A DNA stretch of 64,000 bases from Hirsutella rhossiliensis (Eukaryota > Ascomycota > Sordariomycetes > Hypocreales > Ophiocordycipitaceae): positions 9,858,001 through 9,922,000 of the forward strand of contig NW_025408667.1 in NCBI RefSeq assembly GCF_020360975.1, given 5' to 3'. The number at the start of each line of letters is the position of its first letter. Position 1 is the stretch's first letter. The translations under genes were made by a program, and so were the position numbers. The notes below the pieces were generated by a model. It was not told the origin of the DNA and made no database searches. It saw nothing but the letters and a program-made list of their open reading frames with translations. Below, piece by piece: positions 61,201-64,000 of the stretch.

Positions 61201-61750
61201 GCTAATTACGGATATAACCTAGAAGCATTTAAGGTTACTCGATAAGGACTATAAGCGGAACGAGCGATACTATAAGTAGATTAGCTACGAAAATTGCATA
61301 AAGAAATATAATAAGAACTTTAATTCGTTAGAGAACGAATGTCTACTTACTATAATTGGAAAAGATTATAGGGACTAATCTTTTAAGAGGGAGATATAGT
61401 CTACCTCGTACGACGAAACATTAAAATAAAACGACTAAGCAATAAATTAGATTTTAAGAAACTTAGACTATTTAAGGTTAAGAAAACTATTTTAAAAGTT
61501 AACTACGAACTTTCGCTACTAATAATAATGCGGATATACCCGATATTTTATATCTTATTATTAGAACTAGCACTATAAAACGCTAAACTATAGGAAAAAA
61601 TTAAAGTCAACGATAATTAAGAATACGAAGTAGAATAAATACTAGATATAAGAAAACAAGGTTAGCAATAAGAATACCTTATTAAGTAGAAGGGATACGG
61701 ACTAGAGGAAAATACCTAGGAACTACTTAAGTACTTAACCTACTACGGTT
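58200..61750 (+). pseudogene. pol: Element 4 pol: protease, RT, RNase H, integrase, chromodomain
   Basis: Codons start in the phase of 58261 throughout, one base back from gag. Protease centre LDYGAIGNYV at ~58261-58290 (DSGAxGNF expected). RT: LKKNGKLRLVIDYRRLN at ~59170-59215, ALDLKGAYNLIRI near 59296-59335, active site VYLDNILIFS with YLDN at 59488-59499 (YLDD expected). RNase H from ~59941 (LDFALGA) through AFYSKKLYSVELNYPIYDKE to LSRR near 60290. Integrase zinc region ~60560-60680, core FDYIIKLLPLKEP and ITDRLTKYGYFLLY near 60751-60870, C-terminal GDIVYLVRR near 61390. Chromodomain 61621-61735 (EYEVE, ILDIRKQG, EYLIK-KGYGLEENT-EPL). Integration by this class needs all of these; here they are broken by RIP stops. 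Confidence 0.88.
61621..61735 (+). other. C-terminal chromodomain of the integrase
   Basis: Reads E-Y-E-V-E, ILDIRKQG, E-Y-L-I-K, K-G-Y-G-L-E-E-N-T and E-P-L-K-Y-L with TGG codons turned to TAG. This matches the chromodomain core that binds methylated histone H3 in chromoviruses. It explains why copies would accumulate in silent chromatin. Confidence 0.75.
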
Positions 61751-62065
61751 CTCTACTCCGATAGTTCTACTAGGCGAACCCTTACTCGGAAATATAGGGT
61801 TACTAAGAATAGTATCCTAGTCTAACACGTCTAAGGCACTAAACGATTAAACCTCGCTAATAGCAATAGTTTCCTTATTTAATAAACGAACCGATTCGTC
61901 TCGAGAAGAACGCGTTATACTATCTTCTTTATTAATAGCTTATATACCCCGTTAAAACAACTTACTACCTCGGTCCTTTAGGAAACGCTTCTATTTCCTA
62001 ATCCGAGCTAGGCGAGCTATCGCTTCCTCTAACGCTTCTTCTACTTTCCGTTCGTCCGAATTAAT
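61690..62065 (-). pseudogene. Antisense reading frame between chromodomain and 3' LTR
   Basis: Minus strand from 62065 downward: INSDERKVEEALEEAIARL, ARIRK, KRFLKDRGSKLF, then RGI, AINKEDSITRSSRDESVRLL, NKETIAISEV, SFSALDVLD, DTILSNPIFPSKGSPSR, TIGVENRSRLS. About 110 codons with only five TAA/TAG stops. It runs into the antisense of the chromodomain. The basic, helix-prone N-terminal part recurs as a protein pattern in subfamily 0 (357-568), where the DNA has diverged. No function can be assigned; a start codon was probably lost to RIP. Confidence 0.6.
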
Positions 62066-62492
62066 CTTTTGCTATTAATTTATAATGCGACGAACTAGAA
62101 AAAGAAGGAATATTAGCGAAAAGGAATAATAGGAAAGGAAAGGGATAAAATAAACGGGTAGACGCTATATTGCACCTATTATAAGAACGGCCTATAGAGG
62201 TATATTCGGAACACCGATTAGAACGCTCGCCGACCTTATAAGTTAGGCCTAACCAAAAACAATAGGAGCAAGGCATAATTTCAACACCGTAGATCTTGGT
62301 CTAGGATGCTAGCTCCGATCGTTAACGCGATTTATCGGAATTACGAGAACGGGATTTTTAAACACGACTAGATATACTATTAGCAGTATATCCCGAAAGG
62401 ATAAAGGAACAAGGAACGGTATACTTACGCACGACGCGATAAGGGTATATTTATATACGGCGGCTAAGGTAGCAGGTCTTAAGGGCAAGACT

Positions 62493-62506
62493 AAAAGGAG
62501 GGGAGG
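62493..62506 (+). other. Polypurine tract of element 4
   Basis: aaaaggaggggagg, five bases before the 3' LTR. It sets the plus orientation and primes plus-strand synthesis in the family. Confidence 0.75.
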
Positions 62507-62511
62507 CATCC

Positions 62512-62991
62512 TATTACGACCACGGTCTAGCGAACCGCGGGACCAGCATATATTACGAGGACACGTAACGTAGGGAGCAAGGAATATTAGACGGACCGAC
62601 GGGCTAATTAAGTTTAGAGCGACGGGTCACTCTAGCGCTCTAACGCTCTACGGCTAGGATCGTAGGATCGCCCTAGCGCCCTAGCGCTCCTAGGCGACGG
62701 GATCACCTAGTGCTCTCGGCGATCTAGGGAAGCTCTCGAGATATATAAGGAAGGAACGGAACACTCCTTTAGATAGATAGCTCGATAGCTTTTAATATAA
62801 TTATTACGATCTCTATTACGATCTTATCTCTAATTCCGATTACTTAATTACCTAGTTATAGTCTACGGTTTACGACCTCCGACTTATTACTAACGTAATA
62901 TACTTATTATTGCTTAGACCACGCCCTATTATATCTGCCAACATAAACCCCTCGATAGGTTTATCCCTTAGGAATAACACCGGTCGTTATA
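62512..62991 (+). repeat. Element 4 3' LTR
   Basis: 480 bp, same ends as the 5' LTR, followed by the ggtag duplication. Confidence 0.93.
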
Positions 62992-62996
62992 GGTAG
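62992..62996. repeat. 5-bp target duplication of element 4, right
   Basis: ggtag, identical to 55115-55119. Confidence 0.9.
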
Positions 62997-64000
62997 TTTA
63001 AATAATTTTAGAGACCGCGTACTTATAAAGCCGCTTAGTCCCTACTAAAGGCTAATACGCCGACCTACTAAGACGCTTAACTTAAGATAGGGCGGTAGTA
63101 GCGGCGCTATAAGTAAGTAAAGGAAACATAGGCGTAGTAATATATTTTAATAAAGTAAAGGGGCCTACTAGATAACTAAAGAAGTAGGTAAATAAAGGTA
63201 TTAACTAACTAAAACTTAACTTAAACTTAAGCTAAAATATACCCTAGGAATAAGCTAACCTTATACTAATATTTAATAACTAAGAGCTATAAAAGAAGTA
63301 AATAAAAGCGCTAAGGAAAGATAAGAAGTACTAAGTAGTATTTTAAGTAATATATAAAAGGGAGAGATCGCTAATACTAAAATAGTAATTAAAGGTATAG
63401 CTAAGTAAATATATAATTAATATTAAAAGACGGTTATACTTTTATAATAAGCTATAAGTATTAAGGAGGGTAAAGTACTATAAAAGAGAAAAGGCTAAGG
63501 AAAAAGATATACTTTATATATAGATAGCTTAGTAAACGTATAACTTAATAGTAGTAGGATACTTAAGGAGAGAAGGGACCCTAGTAATACTAGCCTAAGA
63601 ATTCTTTTAGCCTAGCTAGTCGGTAATAGTAAGGCGGCTTATTACTAACTATAGACTATATAAAAAGGGGTATATATAGAGGTAGCTTTAAAAGGGACTT
63701 TTAAAGCCCTTACTACTACTATCTTAACTATTTATATACCTATTAATAGACTTTAAAGTTAAGCTTCTACTAACTAAAATAAAAAGTATAAGGTACTTAT
63801 AAGTAGTTATAAACTAGCTAATAAAGATAGTAATACTTAAAGTAATACTAATAATAAAGGTAGTAGTATATATAATAAGGTTCCTTTAAGCTTACTTTTA
63901 CTTTTATAAGATATTAAGGTTAATTATATTAAATAAAGGAATAAACTAAATAGGAAACTTTTAAAAGGAGTTTTATAAATAAATAAGAGTATAAAGGAAG
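62997..64000 (+). pseudogene. Unrecognised reading-frame remnant, continues past the window
   Basis: The DNA into which element 4 inserted resumes here. One plus-strand phase (that of 63001) stays readable for ~1 kb with TAA/TAG stops only, for example DRVLIKPLSPY near 63012, SILSNI and ANTKIVIKGIA near 63340-63400, KRYTLYIDSLVNV near 63500-63540, ILKERRDPSNTSLRILLA near 63550-63605, TFKALTTTILTIYIPI near 63698-63745. It is not in the same phase as the Gypsy G RNase H across the insertion, so it need not be the same gene. I do not recognise it. Confidence 0.4.

Larger units (their letters stand above)
55120..62991 (+). mobile_element. Chromovirus (Gypsy family A) element 4, best preserved copy
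   Basis: 7872 bp with two 480-bp LTRs and a perfect ggtag duplication, plus orientation. It contains gag with a zinc knuckle, pol with protease, RT, RNase H, integrase and chromodomain, an antisense reading frame, and a polypurine tract. Still inactivated: many TAA/TAG stops, Cys-to-Tyr in the knuckle and Asp-to-Asn in the RT centre. It retains many CA but few TG on the coding strand, a strand bias not expected from symmetric RIP. Its reading was used to interpret elements 0, 1, 2 and 3. Confidence 0.95.

Noticed and set aside
62061..62276. 71-codon minus-strand ORF starting MPCSYCF
   Set aside because: It overlaps, in another phase, the start of the antisense frame that is conserved at protein level. 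It has no counterpart in the other copies that I could follow.
62309..62509. 66-codon minus-strand ORF starting MPPLLLVLPL next to the 3' LTR
   Set aside because: It starts in the complement of the polypurine tract and is hydrophobic because that strand is pyrimidine-rich. The same frame recurs in the other copies simply because the DNA is shared. It is weakly echoed in subfamily 0 (830-985 minus), but indels there break the frame. Kept only as a note beside the antisense frame at 61690-62065.
1..64000. CRISPR arrays, rRNA, bacterial-type operons, riboswitches
   Set aside because: No regularly spaced repeats, no rRNA-like conserved stretches, and the composition and elements are fungal.

Overview
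The window looks like a long AT-rich, gene-free heterochromatic block of a filamentous ascomycete (Pezizomycotina). The dinucleotides CA and TG are almost absent and TA is in large excess. Coding remnants are broken almost only by TAA and TAG where CAA, CAG, CGA or TGG would be expected. That is the signature of repeat-induced point mutation (RIP). Loss of TG also removes nearly every ATG, so almost no ORF can be called even where a reading frame is still obvious. I see no intact host gene, tRNA, rRNA or CRISPR array. Everything I can name is a transposable element or a piece of one. The species cannot be read from the sequence; a pericentromeric or AT-isochore setting is an inference.

Layout. 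1-1459: 3' end of a divergent chromovirus copy (Gypsy family A, subfamily 0). 1460-15383: two ~841-bp direct repeats (R). The second is split by a ~2.9-kb terminal-inverted-repeat (TIR) DNA transposon (4500-15233, 10-bp target duplication, Mutator/MULE-like) that carries an ~800-codon unrecognised reading frame. That transposon is itself split by a complete chromovirus (element 1, 6961-14803, minus strand). 15384-21221: a fragment of a second copy of the TIR element, a 230-bp direct-repeat pair (E), a truncated Copia copy (D') and unassigned AT-rich DNA with a 12-bp minisatellite. 21222-49456: a four-level nest. The heavily mutated chromovirus element 3 (minus) holds Copia C (minus), which holds Copia D (plus), which holds the younger chromovirus element 2 (minus). 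49457-55119: unassigned DNA, a Copia D LTR with an adjoining partial LTR, and a degraded Gypsy of another family (G). 55120-62991: chromovirus element 4 (plus), the best preserved copy, with matching 5-bp target duplications. 62997-64000: the continuation of the DNA into which element 4 inserted.

Chromovirus family A has 464-486-bp LTRs, a large gag with one zinc knuckle, and a pol in the -1 frame relative to gag. Pol holds protease, reverse transcriptase, RNase H and integrase, and ends in a chromodomain. A chromodomain would be expected to steer insertion into silent chromatin, which fits the stacking of copies here. Between the chromodomain and the 3' LTR every copy carries a reading frame on the opposite strand. 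Its predicted protein pattern is shared with the nucleotide-divergent subfamily 0, which argues for a real antisense gene. RIP has then inactivated all copies; the outer, older elements are hit much harder than the inner ones.
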